41,247 nucleotides of DNA from Pandoraea sp. (GCA_031291335.1 JARLJF010000022.1:1-41247), one strand, 5' to 3'. Shown: positions 1 through 9,263, counted from the stretch's first letter. Numbers and translations are program-made. Notes: a model not told the origin generated them from the sequence alone.

Positions 1-32
1 GCCGCCCGAGGCTCACGCCCGGGCGGCGGTTT
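1..32. terminator. Hairpin at the 3' end of the DMT gene
   Basis: GCCGCCCG (1-8) pairs perfectly with CGGGCGGC (20-27), giving an 8-bp GC stem with an 11-base loop. GGTTTCGTTT follows on the + strand, so it could end a + strand gene lying left of the window. It also lies just past the stop of the minus-strand permease and may serve both. Confidence 0.5.
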
Positions 33-39
33 CGTTTGA

Positions 40-951
40 TCACTCGGCTGTTGCCCTCGTCAAATCGGGGGCCGGCCGATGCCAGACCGCAATCAAAAGT
101 CCTGCGGCAATCAAGCCCGCGCCGAGCAGCCCGGCAACGCTTAATCGATCACCGAACAGCAAGAACCCAAAACCTGTGGCGAATAGCGGATCACTGGTCT
201 CGATGATCTGCACTTTGCTGGCCTGCCCGCCCTCCACGGCTCGCGTCGTGAAATAGAAGCCGCCAATCGTCGGCAGCAAGACAAGCGCGCAGAGGGTCGC
301 CCACATGGCACCGGCGGGGAATGCGAAACCCTCGCGTACCAGCGGCATCAGCAGAAAGAGACTCCCAAATCCGAATAGCCAGACGAGCTGCGGCAATCCC
401 GAGCCGATCCGGAACCCCTTGGAAAGAAAGATGAACAGCGCGTAGCCGCACCCGCCCATCAAAGCGAGCACGATGCCGGACAGACTGCCGGCGACGCCAT
501 GCTCGAACAGACTCATCAGGCCGACGCCTGCAACGATCGCGGCGAAGGCGAGAAGCTTCTGTCGCGTTACCTTTTCGCCGAAAAACAGACCGGATAGCGC
601 GATCGTGACGCCGCCGGCGGCATAAGTCAGAAACGAAACCAATGGGATGGATGCTTGCGAAAACGCCTTCGTCTCAAAGTAGTAGAGCCCGAAGATGCCC
701 AGCAGCGAAAGACATGCGAATTGAGGCCAGCGCCGGGTCAGTCCGACGGTTTGCGTGCGTAGCTGCGGGCGACAAGCACAGAGCGCGCAGACCAACAGGA
801 AAGCGCCGAAGCACTTCCAGAACGCGATCAACGCGGGCGTTGCCCCTTGATCGAATCCAACGCGCGTCAACACGCCGATCGTGCCATTCAGGAGGGCAGC
901 AAGCAGCGCGCAGGCCTCGGGGCCGCAGCTTGAGCGAGGTAATAAACGCAT
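40..951 (-). CDS. DMT-superfamily (EamA) transporter
   Basis: A 303-residue, very hydrophobic protein with about ten predicted membrane segments arranged as two EamA-type halves. Typical features are the N-terminal NGTIGVLTR segment, Gly-rich helices and the short loops of drug/metabolite exporters. It should sit in the inner membrane and move a small metabolite outward, but the substrate cannot be read from the sequence. The gene starts 39 bp after the stop of the desaturase gene on the same strand, so the two are probably cotranscribed. The start at 951 has only a weak ribosome site (GGAA). The family call is firm; the role is not. Confidence 0.85.
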   Translation of the reverse strand: MRLLPRSSCGPEACALLAALLNGTIGVLTRVGFDQGATPALIAFWKCFGAFLLVCALCACRPQLRTQTVGLTRRWPQFACLSLLGIFGLYYFETKAFSQASIPLVSFLTYAAGGVTIALSGLFFGEKVTRQKLLAFAAIVAGVGLMSLFEHGVAGSLSGIVLALMGGCGYALFIFLSKGFRIGSGLPQLVWLFGFGSLFLLMPLVREGFAFPAGAMWATLCALVLLPTIGGFYFTTRAVEGGQASKVQIIETSDPLFATGFGFLLFGDRLSVAGLLGAGLIAAGLLIAVWHRPAPDLTRATAE

Positions 952-990
952 TTCCGATAGGTAGTGAACGATTGGATTGAAACGAAGGCC

Positions 991-1965
991 TCAAGCTGCC
1001 GGTGGCGTTCTCACGAAGGTGATGAAGGACACGCGGCCATTTCGATCTGACGTAAAGATTCCCCCCCACCGGTCATCCCATTCGGCGAACGCCTTGTCCG
1101 CTCTGAGAATCCGGGTCGCGGCGGCGAGATGCCAATGAGGAACGCCCGGCAGCAGATGATGGGTCAGATGAAAGGAATCACCGTGCATACCAATGAAAAG
1201 GCGTTCGATCCAAAGGGAATAACGGTTTCGTGACGTGAAGCGCCACGCGCCGGAGGCGTCCATGAACGGGTAGTGCTCCGATAGCTCGCTAAACCATCCA
1301 CTGACCGGATAGACGAGCACCAGAGGAATCCACCAGAAGAGCATCAGATTGACCAGCCATCCATGCGCATAGGCGATCGCGGCCATGACCATGTGAAGCA
1401 GCAGAATCAGCCAGGACTCGACCTGCGACGAGTCCGGCCTCAAGGCGAATGACAGACGGTTCAGCCACAGGGATTTGAGGTACCGGATTGTCAATCGACC
1501 ACAGAGCGCGCTCAGAACGAATCGGCGAAAGAAATCCGGACCTCTCGGAATCGCGTAGACCCCGGCGCGGTTCAATTCCCTGAAGTCCGGATCGTGAATC
1601 GTGTCGCCTAATCGCGAGTGATGTGCCATCACATGAGAGCGTCGATAAGCCGACAGCGATTGCATGACCGGCCAACCGCAAAACACTCGGCCCGCCAACC
1701 GGTTCAACGCTTTGAATTTGAAGAGCGTTCCGTGCGATGCGTCATGAAACAGGCTCGCCAACGCGCGCTGCCGGGCCCCGATGATCAGAATCGACAGCGG
1801 GTACAGCACCGGGTGGACCTGCAACGACAACCCACATGCCGCAAGCATCCAGGCGTAATCGGAAACAATGGAAACAACCCCGCGATAGTTGTTTCGCACG
1901 CACAGCGCTTTGATGCTGCGCTTCTGGTCTGCCGTCAGCGTGAAATTCGTGGACTTCCGTACCAT
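991..1965 (-). CDS. Membrane fatty acid desaturase family protein
   Basis: A 324-residue membrane di-iron desaturase/hydroxylase. The three histidine boxes are visible: HDASH (residues 74-78), HVMAHH (111-116) and FHLTHH near residue 268, with hydrophobic hairpins between them. Such enzymes use two iron atoms and O2 to desaturate or hydroxylate acyl chains or related lipids in the inner membrane. The start is well supported by a GGAGGGGAG ribosome site just upstream. The gene leads a short operon with the DMT permease. Substrate and regiospecificity are unknown. It could equally be a beta-carotene-hydroxylase-like or acyl-amide-modifying enzyme of the same superfamily. Confidence 0.88.
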   Translation of the reverse strand: MVRKSTNFTLTADQKRSIKALCVRNNYRGVVSIVSDYAWMLAACGLSLQVHPVLYPLSILIIGARQRALASLFHDASHGTLFKFKALNRLAGRVFCGWPVMQSLSAYRRSHVMAHHSRLGDTIHDPDFRELNRAGVYAIPRGPDFFRRFVLSALCGRLTIRYLKSLWLNRLSFALRPDSSQVESWLILLLHMVMAAIAYAHGWLVNLMLFWWIPLVLVYPVSGWFSELSEHYPFMDASGAWRFTSRNRYSLWIERLFIGMHGDSFHLTHHLLPGVPHWHLAAATRILRADKAFAEWDDRWGGIFTSDRNGRVSFITFVRTPPAA

Positions 1966-2133
1966 GCTCCCCTCCGTCGACGTTCCGACGACGCAAGCGA
2001 GGCACGCCCGTCTTCCGTCGTCTCATCTCACGCTCCGAGGGGAAAGCGCGCACACAAATTGATTTCGCATTCTGCCAGCGGAAGCTCGTCAGCAGAACGC
2101 GATTCGGCGCGAAAAGTCAGATTTCGGAATTTG

Positions 2134-2163
2134 CGGACGACGGTTCGTTCTCGGCGTCGTCCG
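2134..2163 (-). terminator. Hairpin downstream of pepE
   Basis: CGGACGACG (2134-2142) and CGTCGTCCG (2155-2163) form a perfect 9-bp stem with a 12-base loop, 35 bp past the pepE stop. There is no T-run on the minus strand, so intrinsic termination is uncertain. Confidence 0.4.
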
Positions 2164-2197
2164 TTGATGCGTGGCGGCACGGCATCCGCCGTACGAA

Positions 2198-2911
2198 TCA
2201 GATCGACGCCAGCGCGAACGTGGTACCTGTCGCAATCTTGTCGACGGCGCCGCCTTGCCTGAAGTGCAACGCGTCGAACTCGCCGAGTACCGTGGCGCTC
2301 TCGCCCTGCACGTGGAGTGCCGTGCCCTCCGGAATGCCAACGACGTGCTCGTCCGGATTGATCGCCAGATACTCCGCCAGACGCTCCTCACGCGATTCGC
2401 CGTTGTGCCCCGCCGGCTTGCCGCTGATGAAGTGCGGATTCACCTGAAACGGAATCAGGTTGAGCGCCTTGAGCGTCGGCGGCTCGACGATGGGCATGTC
2501 GTTGGTCGTGCGGATGGTCGGGCAGACGACGTTCGCCCCCGCGCTCCACCCCACATACGGCATGCCGGCATTCACCCGCTCGCGCAGCAGCCCCACGATG
2601 CCCGCGTTGTACATGCGATCGAGCAACACGAACGTGTTGCCCCCGCCCACCACGACGGCTTGGGCCCGTTCGACGGCCGCCCGCGGGTCCTGGTGGTGAT
2701 GAATCGATTCGAGCACGTAACCCAGCCGGTCGAACGTCGGCTTCACGCGCGCTTCGTACTCGTCGTAGCTGAAGGTAATACCCCCGGCGTAGGGCACGAA
2801 CAGAACGCTTTTCACGCGGCCTCTGAGCACCGCGTGCACCTGATCGTCGGCATGCTCCAGAAAGCCCAGGTTGCCTTTGCGGGAGCTGCTCATCATCAAG
2901 ATCTGTTTCAC
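2198..2911 (-). CDS. pepE: Dipeptidase E (alpha-aspartyl dipeptidase)
   Basis: A 237-residue member of peptidase family S51. It cleaves dipeptides with N-terminal aspartate in the cytoplasm. The nucleophile elbow GWSAGAN places the catalytic Ser at 123. The VNPHF motif supplies His160 and GIPEGTAL the acidic residue, matching the Ser-His-Glu arrangement known for Salmonella PepE. Length is normal for the family. The start is GTG at 2911, eight bases after a perfect AGGAGG. A nearby ATG inside that spacer is out of frame. It is transcribed divergently from malate synthase G. Confidence 0.93.
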   Translation of the reverse strand: MKQILMMSSSRKGNLGFLEHADDQVHAVLRGRVKSVLFVPYAGGITFSYDEYEARVKPTFDRLGYVLESIHHHQDPRAAVERAQAVVVGGGNTFVLLDRMYNAGIVGLLRERVNAGMPYVGWSAGANVVCPTIRTTNDMPIVEPPTLKALNLIPFQVNPHFISGKPAGHNGESREERLAEYLAINPDEHVVGIPEGTALHVQGESATVLGEFDALHFRQGGAVDKIATGTTFALASI

Positions 2912-2919
2912 GACTCATG

Positions 2920-2925
2920 CCTCCT
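2920..2925 (-). promoter_or_regulatory. Ribosome binding site that fixes the pepE GTG start
   Basis: Perfect AGGAGG on the minus strand, 8 nt before GTG at 2911. An ATG lies inside the spacer but opens a different frame, so the GTG is the start. Confidence 0.85.
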
Positions 2926-3277
2926 GGGCAGATGTTTTCGGGGGACAGCCCGGTTTCGGCACACGTTCCGGCACACAACTGCACAAAACGGCGCATCCGG
3001 CGCAGACGATGAGTGTACCCGTCGCTTCCGCCAACGCCTTTCCCCATTCCCCCGCGCCAATCGCCAGCGTCGCACTTTCGCATGGCGGGGTGCCCGTTTC
3101 TCATGAAGTGAAACGCCATACCGAATGCTGCAACCGCACGTCGAAAATCGGTCATCGGGCGCAAAGCCTTGTGACACGGATGTCATACGCCAATCCTTAT
3201 GCCACCTATAAGCTACGGGCGTGTCACGGCTCGAAATCCCGGGTTTCCGGGCGACCGGAGAACGATTACACTCAGAC

Positions 3278-3289
3278 TCTTATATAAGA
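3278..3289. promoter_or_regulatory. 12-bp perfect palindrome, candidate operator
   Basis: TCTTATATAAGA is its own reverse complement and lies 116 bp before the glcB start in an AT-rich patch of the divergent region. Position and symmetry suggest a dimeric regulator site or an overlapping promoter. The regulator is unknown. Confidence 0.5.
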
Positions 3290-3404
3290 CTGCCCCTTAT
3301 CGTCCGTCCTCCTGAAGATCTGTCCGGCGAAAATGCGTCGGTACGAGTGTCAGGAGATCAGATGAAATCGCGTCAACCTGGTTTTCAAACTCGAGTACAG
3401 CATC

Positions 3405-5585
3405 ATGACTTCCACTTCCCAGCGTGGCGGCCTGACGGTCGCAGACAATCTGATCGCGTTCATCGAAAAGGAAGCCCTGCCGGGCACCGGCGTCGATGTC
3501 GATGCGTTTTGGAAAGGCTTCGACGCCATCGTCCATGACCTCGCCCCGAAGAACCGCGCACTGCTCGCCGAGCGCGACCGCCTGCAAGGCGAACTTGACG
3601 GCTGGCACCGCGCCAACCCCGGTCCGATCGCCGACGCCGCCGCCTACCGTGCGTTCCTCGAAAAGATCGGCTACCTGCTGCCCGCGCCGGCCGGCGTAAA
3701 GGCCACCACGGCCAACGTCGATTACGAAATCGCCGAACAGGCCGGCCCGCAGCTCGTCGTGCCGCTCTCCAACGCCCGCTACGCCCTGAACGCCGCGAAC
3801 GCGCGCTGGGGCAGCCTGTACGACGCGCTTTACGGCACCGACGCCATCTCCGAGACGGGCGGCGCCGAGAAGGGCACCGGCTACAACCCGAAGCGCGGCG
3901 AACTCGTGATCGCCTTCGCGCGCGGTTTCCTCGATCAGGCGGCCCCGTTGGCTGACGGCTCGCACAAGGACGCCACCGGCTACTGCATCGAGAACGGCAA
4001 GCTCGTCGTCACGACCAAGACCGGCAAAACCGCACTGGCGACGCCGGCCCAACTCATCGGCTATCAGGGCGACGCCGCCGCACCGACGGCCGTGCTGCTC
4101 AAGCACAACGGCCTGCACTTCGAGATTCAGTTCGACGCCAGCCACCCGATCGGCAAGACCGACGCGGCCCATATCAAGGACGTGCTGGTCGAAGCCGCGG
4201 TGACGACCATCATCGACTGCGAAGATTCGGTCGCGGCAGTGGACGCCGACGACAAAGTCGACCTGTATCGCAACTGGCTAGGCCTGATGCAAGGCACGCT
4301 GACGGAAGACGTCGCGAAGGGCGGCAAGACGTTCACGCGTCGCCTGAACGCCGACCGCGAGTACACCGGCGCCGACGGCAAGCCCGTGAAGCTGCATGGC
4401 CGCTCGCTGCTGTTCATCCGCAACGTTGGCCATCTGATGACCAACCCCGCGATCACCGACCGCGATGGCCGCGAGATTCCGGAAGGCATTCTCGACGGCG
4501 TGGTCACCGTGCTCGCCTCGCTGCATGACCGCAGGCATCAACTGAACTCGCGCACCGGCTCGATCTACATCGTCAAGCCGAAGATGCACGGCCCGGCCGA
4601 AGTGGCCTTCGCCGACGAGCTGTTCAGCCGTATCGAAGATCTGTACAACCTGCCGCGCAACACGCTCAAGATGGGCATCATGGACGAGGAGCGCCGCACC
4701 AGCGTGAACCTCTCGGCCTGTATCGCTGCGGCCGCCTCGCGCGTCGCGTTCATCAACACGGGCTTCCTCGATCGCACGGGCGACGAAATGCACACCGCGA
4801 TGGAAGCCGGTCCGATGATGCGCAAGGGCGACATGAAGTCGTCGGCCTGGATCACCGCCTACGAGAAGAGCAACGTGCTCGTCGGTCTGGCTGCCGGCCT
4901 GCGTGGCCGCGCACAGATCGGCAAGGGCATGTGGGCCATGCCGGATCTGATGCACGCCATGCTCGAGCAGAAGATCGCGCATCCGAAGGCTGGCGCGAAC
5001 ACCGCCTGGGTGCCGTCGCCGACCGCCGCCACGCTGCACGCACTGCACTACCACATGGTCGACGTGCAGGCCGTCCAGCAGGAACTCGAGAAGATCGATT
5101 ACGCGAAGGAACGCGACACGCTGCTCACCGGTCTGCTGACGGTGCCGGTCGTGGCCAAGGCCGAGTGGAGCGCCGAGGACATCCGCAAGGAAATCGAGAA
5201 CAACGCGCAAGGCATTCTGGGTTACGTCGTGCGCTGGATCGATCAGGGCGTGGGCTGCTCGAAGGTGCCGGACATCAACGACATCGGTCTGATGGAAGAC
5301 CGTGCCACGCTGCGCATTTCGAGCCAGCATCTGGCGAACTGGCTGCGTCATGGCGTGATTACGCGCGAACAGGTCGAAGAGACGCTCAAGCGCATGGCCG
5401 CCGTGGTCGACAAGCAAAACGCCGGCGACAAGCAGTATCGTCCGATGGCGCCGAACTTCGACGACTCGCTGGCATTCAAGGCCGCCAGCGCTCTGGTATT
5501 CGAAGGGCTGACGCAGCCCAACGGCTACACCGAGCCGCTGCTGCACAAATACCGTCTCGAACTGAAGGCGAAGCAACGCGGGTAA
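3405..5585 (+). CDS. glcB: Malate synthase G
   Basis: A 726-residue protein, the normal size of the G isoform. It condenses glyoxylate with acetyl-CoA to malate in the cytoplasm, the second step of the glyoxylate bypass and the exit of glycolate use. The segment [12 protein letters not shown] near residue 428 carries the metal-binding glutamate. [13 protein letters not shown] near residue 456 carries the metal-binding aspartate, and [13 protein letters not shown] an active-site arginine. The ATG at 3405 has only a weak ribosome site but gives the standard N-terminus. Isocitrate lyase is not in the window. A strong terminator follows at 5651. Confidence 0.97.
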   Translation: MTSTSQRGGLTVADNLIAFIEKEALPGTGVDVDAFWKGFDAIVHDLAPKNRALLAERDRLQGELDGWHRANPGPIADAAAYRAFLEKIGYLLPAPAGVKATTANVDYEIAEQAGPQLVVPLSNARYALNAANARWGSLYDALYGTDAISETGGAEKGTGYNPKRGELVIAFARGFLDQAAPLADGSHKDATGYCIENGKLVVTTKTGKTALATPAQLIGYQGDAAAPTAVLLKHNGLHFEIQFDASHPIGKTDAAHIKDVLVEAAVTTIIDCEDSVAAVDADDKVDLYRNWLGLMQGTLTEDVAKGGKTFTRRLNADREYTGADGKPVKLHGRSLLFIRNVGHLMTNPAITDRDGREIPEGILDGVVTVLASLHDRRHQLNSRTGSIYIVKPKMHGPAEVAFADELFSRIEDLYNLPRNTLKMGIMDEERRTSVNLSACIAAAASRVAFINTGFLDRTGDEMHTAMEAGPMMRKGDMKSSAWITAYEKSNVLVGLAAGLRGRAQIGKGMWAMPDLMHAMLEQKIAHPKAGANTAWVPSPTAATLHALHYHMVDVQAVQQELEKIDYAKERDTLLTGLLTVPVVAKAEWSAEDIRKEIENNAQGILGYVVRWIDQGVGCSKVPDINDIGLMEDRATLRISSQHLANWLRHGVITREQVEETLKRMAAVVDKQNAGDKQYRPMAPNFDDSLAFKAASALVFEGLTQPNGYTEPLLHKYRLELKAKQRG

Positions 5586-5650
5586 TCGACTGAAGCGAGC
5601 CATTGAGGCGATCGCCCGACGATAGGTCAAGTCACACAAGACTTATCATC

Positions 5651-5690
5651 AGACGCCCGACGGGGTAACCTGTCGGGCGTCTTTGTATTT
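5651..5690 (+). terminator. Rho-independent terminator of glcB
   Basis: AGACGCCCGAC (5651-5661) pairs perfectly with GTCGGGCGTCT (5672-5682) across a 10-base loop and runs into TTTGTATTT. It separates glcB from the DUF445 gene, whose ribosome site starts only about 10 bp later. Confidence 0.92.
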
Positions 5691-5707
5691 TCAGGAGCCG
5701 GCCGCGC

Positions 5708-6979
5708 ATGGACCCCGCCATCGCCCTGCAACGCGCCGAACGGCGTGCCCTGTCCTTCCTGCTGGTAGCGCTGGCGATTTTCATCGCCACGCTCTTCATG
5801 CCCGAGCATTTCGTCACCGGCTGGATTCGCGCCGCCGCCGAAGCCGCGATGGTCGGCGGACTCGCCGACTGGTTTGCGGTCGAAGCGCTGTTCCGGCGTA
5901 TTCCGATTCCCGGGCTCGCGCGGCATACGAACATCCTGATCCGCAAGAAAGATGCCCTCGGTGACGGCCTCGCCCGCTTCGTGCGCGAGAAGTTTCTCGA
6001 CACGCCGTCGGTGGTCCGGCTCATCCAGCAACAAAATCCGGCGGATGCCGTCTCGCACTGGCTCGGCTCGCACGAGAACACACGCCAACTAAGCGCGGTG
6101 CTGGTGAAGGTGGCAGGCGGTGTACTCGACGTGATGGACGAGCGCCATGTGCAGGCCTTCATTCGCCGGGCACTCGACACCATGATCGACCGGCTCGACC
6201 TGTCGCAATCGGCGGCCGCCATTCTCGACACGCTCACGCGCGACGGCCGGCATCAGGCACTGCTCGACGAGACCCTCGACTACCTTGTCGAACTCCTCAA
6301 CGAACCGCAGACGCGTGAATTCATCTCGGTGCGCATCGTCGACTGGCTCAAGACCGATCATCCGAAGAAGGAGAAAGTGCTGCCTTCGGAGTGGCTCGGC
6401 AACAAGGGCTCTGACATGATTTCGGCCGCCGTCACGCGTCTGCTCGCGCAGATGGAGGCCGACGAATCGCACCAACTGCGTCAGGCATTCGATCGAGCGG
6501 TCGCAGGGCTGATCGAGCGACTGAAACATGACGCCGAATTCCAGGCGAAGCTCGAGTCGTTCAAGACGCAACTCAAGGGCGACACAGCGCTGAACACCTA
6601 CGTGGGCGGCCTGTGGAACGAATGGCGAAGCTGGGTGAAGCGCGATCTCGCGCGCGACGATTCGGTGATCGGCGCCAGGATCACGGGCGCGGCGGCGTGG
6701 ATCGGTCAGGAACTGGCGCGCAGCGAGTCGCTGCGTAAGGCGCTCGACGCGCAATTGCTCGACGCCGCCGAGCGCATGGCCCCGGGCTTCGCCGACTTCG
6801 TGACGGAGCACATCCGCGCGACAGTGCACGGCTGGAATGCGGAGCATCTGTCCCAGCAGATCCGCCTGAGCGTGGGGCAGGATCTGCAATACATCCGCAT
6901 CAACGGCACCCTCGTCGGCGGATTGATCGGCGCGGTGCTGTATCTGATCGCGCAGGCGCCGGCGTTGTTGGCACGATGA
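5708..6979 (+). CDS. DUF445 family membrane protein
   Basis: A 423-residue protein of the DUF445 (YjiN-like) family. An N-terminal membrane segment (residues about 15-32) is followed by AAMVGGLADWFAVEALF, which is the family hallmark. A long charged helical region then leads to a C-terminal membrane helix (about 398-421). The two terminal anchors suggest an inner-membrane protein with a large soluble domain. The biochemical role of the family is unknown. AGGAG lies 11 nt before the ATG. It directly follows the glcB terminator and ends 6 bp before the convergent neighbour. Confidence 0.88.
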   Translation: MDPAIALQRAERRALSFLLVALAIFIATLFMPEHFVTGWIRAAAEAAMVGGLADWFAVEALFRRIPIPGLARHTNILIRKKDALGDGLARFVREKFLDTPSVVRLIQQQNPADAVSHWLGSHENTRQLSAVLVKVAGGVLDVMDERHVQAFIRRALDTMIDRLDLSQSAAAILDTLTRDGRHQALLDETLDYLVELLNEPQTREFISVRIVDWLKTDHPKKEKVLPSEWLGNKGSDMISAAVTRLLAQMEADESHQLRQAFDRAVAGLIERLKHDAEFQAKLESFKTQLKGDTALNTYVGGLWNEWRSWVKRDLARDDSVIGARITGAAAWIGQELARSESLRKALDAQLLDAAERMAPGFADFVTEHIRATVHGWNAEHLSQQIRLSVGQDLQYIRINGTLVGGLIGAVLYLIAQAPALLAR

Positions 6980-6985
6980 ACGGCT

Positions 6986-7663
6986 TCAGTTGACCTCGGT
7001 GAGAAACACCTGCGCGCCGGCGTCGATCAACGCGCGCAACCGACCGGGGTCGTTGAACGGCATCGGTCGGCCAGTGCTCGCTGGCTGATGGTCATGCATG
7101 ATCGTCACGTCATATCCCGCCCTGGTCGCGGCCATGGCCTCTTCGAACGCCTGCGGACCGCCGTTGTACGCCAGCAATTGCGCGCCATTGCCCTGCTCGG
7201 TGGCAACCCGAAGGGCAGCGACGACAAGTTCTTCGTCCGATTCCGGCATGCGTGTCGACCAATCGTCCGTGCTGGCGTTCGTGACGGTCATCAGCATTTC
7301 GCAGTTCGTCGAAGCGTACTGCGCCCCCTGTGCAGCCACGATACCGAACGTGGCAAGCCGCATGTCCCGCGCCACGTCATAGACCATGCCGATACCCTCG
7401 GGGGTGCCGCCAGCGACTACCACCATGTCGTGCGTGGTATGGCGCGTATCGCAAATCGCCTTCAGATCGCGGGCGATGGCTTGCTTGACGGCGCCGGCCT
7501 GCGCGTATCCAGCGCCGGAGTAGCCGACGTAGACCACGGCGTATTTATCCTTCAGGGCGTCGCCCAATTGGGTCTCATAGGTCGTGTCGGTGGGGATACC
7601 GTGTGCCGGCGGCGTATAGGCGGATCGGGTGGTGAGTGCAGCGGGGCTTGAAACGATCGACAT
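6986..7663 (-). CDS. Hypothetical protein with a SLOG/Rossmann-like fold
   Basis: A 225-residue soluble protein that I do not recognise as a named family. Two Gly-rich turns stand out: VVYVGYSGAGYAQAGAV after a beta strand (residues about 42-60), and VVVAGGTPEGIGMVYDVA (about 82-99). This spacing recalls the SLOG superfamily of nucleotide- or nucleoside-binding domains (LOG, DprA, TIR-like sensors). There is no signal peptide or membrane segment. It is convergent with the DUF445 gene and divergent from the porin. Its place at the edge of the purine locus makes a nucleotide-related ligand conceivable, but that is inference. Confidence 0.65.
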   Translation of the reverse strand: MSIVSSPAALTTRSAYTPPAHGIPTDTTYETQLGDALKDKYAVVYVGYSGAGYAQAGAVKQAIARDLKAICDTRHTTHDMVVVAGGTPEGIGMVYDVARDMRLATFGIVAAQGAQYASTNCEMLMTVTNASTDDWSTRMPESDEELVVAALRVATEQGNGAQLLAYNGGPQAFEEAMAATRAGYDVTIMHDHQPASTGRPMPFNDPGRLRALIDAGAQVFLTEVN

Positions 7664-8072
7664 GACGATAGCGGTTCCAGATTAAGGCGGCGGGGGGAAT
7701 GCGGGAGTGGCCGTGCGCAACGTCATCGATGCGCACCGCAGAGGAAAATCGTAGCAGCGCACATCGGGGTTCTCCCACCGCGCACACGTATCGTGCATTT
7801 GCCCACGCACGCCGGTAGGAACGCGCCCCAATCGCGCCGGGCGATCCCCCGAAACCCCGCCAACTGTGGCGTGCAACGCACACTTGCGGTCGTGCGAACC
7901 GCCTGCAGCGCCGCAGCACGCGGCCGTCGTCGTTGAATCGATAAAATTTATCGATATATAAAAAATCAAAATTATATTTATACAACCCCATTCCCTATAG
8001 TTCGGTCCCAGCCGCGCCATCTCTCGCAAGCGCGCAGATGCTTCCCGAAGACCTTAGAGAACGCCACACCTC
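7664..8072. other. Intergenic region upstream of the porin
   Basis: This 409-bp gap has no credible gene. The left part (7690-7930) is GC-rich and featureless. From 7935 to 8000 it turns strongly AT-rich and holds the inverted repeat at 7937-7955 and A/T tracts. That is the likely promoter and operator zone for the porin-hydrolase pair. Confidence 0.7.
7937..7955. promoter_or_regulatory. 9-1-9 inverted repeat upstream of the porin
   Basis: ATCGATAAA-A-TTTATCGAT is a perfect inverted repeat, 118 bp before the porin ATG, at the left edge of an AT-rich promoter-like stretch. It is probably an operator. Which protein binds is unknown. Confidence 0.55.
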
Positions 8073-9203
8073 ATGAAGACCACGATTCTGGCCCGTTTGG
8101 GCCTTGCCGGCGCGTGCGCCGCAATGAGCCTTGCCGCGAACACCGCGCATGCGCAAAGCAACGTCACCATTTACGGCCTGATTTCGGGCGGCGTGGGCTA
8201 CGTGAGTAATCAGGGCGGCAGCAAGACGTGGCAGGCGCTCTCGGGCACCAACCAGAATCCGCGCTGGGGTTTGCGTGGTTCGGAAGATCTTGGTAACGGC
8301 ACCAAGGCGATCTTCACGCTCGAAGCAGGCTTCAACATCATGAACGGCACCGGCGCCCAGAACGGTCGCGCCTTCGGCCGTCAGTCGTTCGTCGGTCTGT
8401 CGGACAAGACCTGGGGTACGGTCACGCTGGGTCGCCAGTACGACACCATTCACGATTACGTCGGCCCGATCATCATTTCGAGCAACGGCGTGAACATCGG
8501 CGATAACGACAACGGGTACAACGATATCCGTATGCAGAACTCGGTGAAGTGGGTGAGCCCGACGGTCGGCGGCTTCCACGGCACGGCGCAATACGGCTTC
8601 TCGAACTCGGCCACGGGCTTCCGCAACAACAACGCCTACAGCTTCGGCCTCGGCTACAAGTACGGCGATTTCGACTGGAATGCGGCCTACGCGCAGTACA
8701 ACAACCCGTTCAGCGGCACGAACAACGATGGCGCAATCGCCAACGATTACGCCAGCCCGCTGCTGATCTTCTCGAAGAGCGCCACGCGTGCGAACGTCTT
8801 CGCGAATCAGCAACGCATCTTCGCCACGGGTGGCTTCTATCGCTGGGGCCCGGCCCTCATCGGTGCGATGTTCTCGGACGTGCAATACACGTACCTCGAC
8901 GCCTCGCACCTGCATCTGCAGAACTACAACCTGACGCTCAACTACAACATCACGCCGGCCCTCGTGCTGGGTGCGGCGTACGGTTTCACGTCGGGCAAGT
9001 ACGATGTGATCAATACGCGTCCGCAGTGGCATCAGGTGAACCTGCAGGCTGACTACTGGCTGTCGAAGCGCACGGACGTCGCGCTCACGCTCAACGCCCA
9101 GCAAGCCGCCGGCGATGCGCAATACGCACAGCTCTTCGGTTACGCGGCCTCGAGCACCAAGCGCCAGATGGCCGTCACGCTCGGCATGCGTCACACGTTC
9201 TGA
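8073..9203 (+). CDS. General porin, Gram-negative (Burkholderia/Neisseria type)
   Basis: A 376-residue outer-membrane beta-barrel of the Porin_4 family. A signal peptide of about 27 residues ends at THAQS. It is followed by NVTIYGLISGGVGY, the usual first strand in this order of bacteria, and by GLRGSEDLGNGTKAIF, the conserved second block. The chain ends in RHTF, the terminal aromatic residue needed for barrel assembly. It forms trimeric pores for small hydrophilic solutes. It lies 60 bp upstream of the nucleoside hydrolase on the same strand, with no terminator seen between them, so it may serve as the outer-membrane entry for nucleosides. Confidence 0.93.
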   Translation: MKTTILARLGLAGACAAMSLAANTAHAQSNVTIYGLISGGVGYVSNQGGSKTWQALSGTNQNPRWGLRGSEDLGNGTKAIFTLEAGFNIMNGTGAQNGRAFGRQSFVGLSDKTWGTVTLGRQYDTIHDYVGPIIISSNGVNIGDNDNGYNDIRMQNSVKWVSPTVGGFHGTAQYGFSNSATGFRNNNAYSFGLGYKYGDFDWNAAYAQYNNPFSGTNNDGAIANDYASPLLIFSKSATRANVFANQQRIFATGGFYRWGPALIGAMFSDVQYTYLDASHLHLQNYNLTLNYNITPALVLGAAYGFTSGKYDVINTRPQWHQVNLQADYWLSKRTDVALTLNAQQAAGDAQYAQLFGYAASSTKRQMAVTLGMRHTF

Positions 9204-9263
9204 CGCGCGCTAACGCGCTATTCCCGCTGTCTCCTTTACTGATTGCATAGCAAGTTCGACATC

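Larger units (their letters stand above)
2912..3404. other. Divergent intergenic region between pepE and glcB
   Basis: This stretch of 493 bp holds no convincing gene. It must carry the pepE and glcB promoters. The clearest element is the 12-bp palindrome TCTTATATAAGA at 3278-3289. An AGGAG followed by an ATG at 3362 opens a 58-codon frame that overlaps the start of glcB in another register (see findings). Confidence 0.7.

Noticed and set aside
4278..5639. 453-codon minus-strand frame opposite malate synthase G
   Set aside because: Antisense shadow of a certain gene. Composition is Arg/His/Val-rich and no family is recognisable.
7995..9194. 399-codon minus-strand frame opposite the porin
   Set aside because: Antisense shadow; the porin has a signal peptide and terminal Phe, while this frame has neither domains nor a ribosome site.
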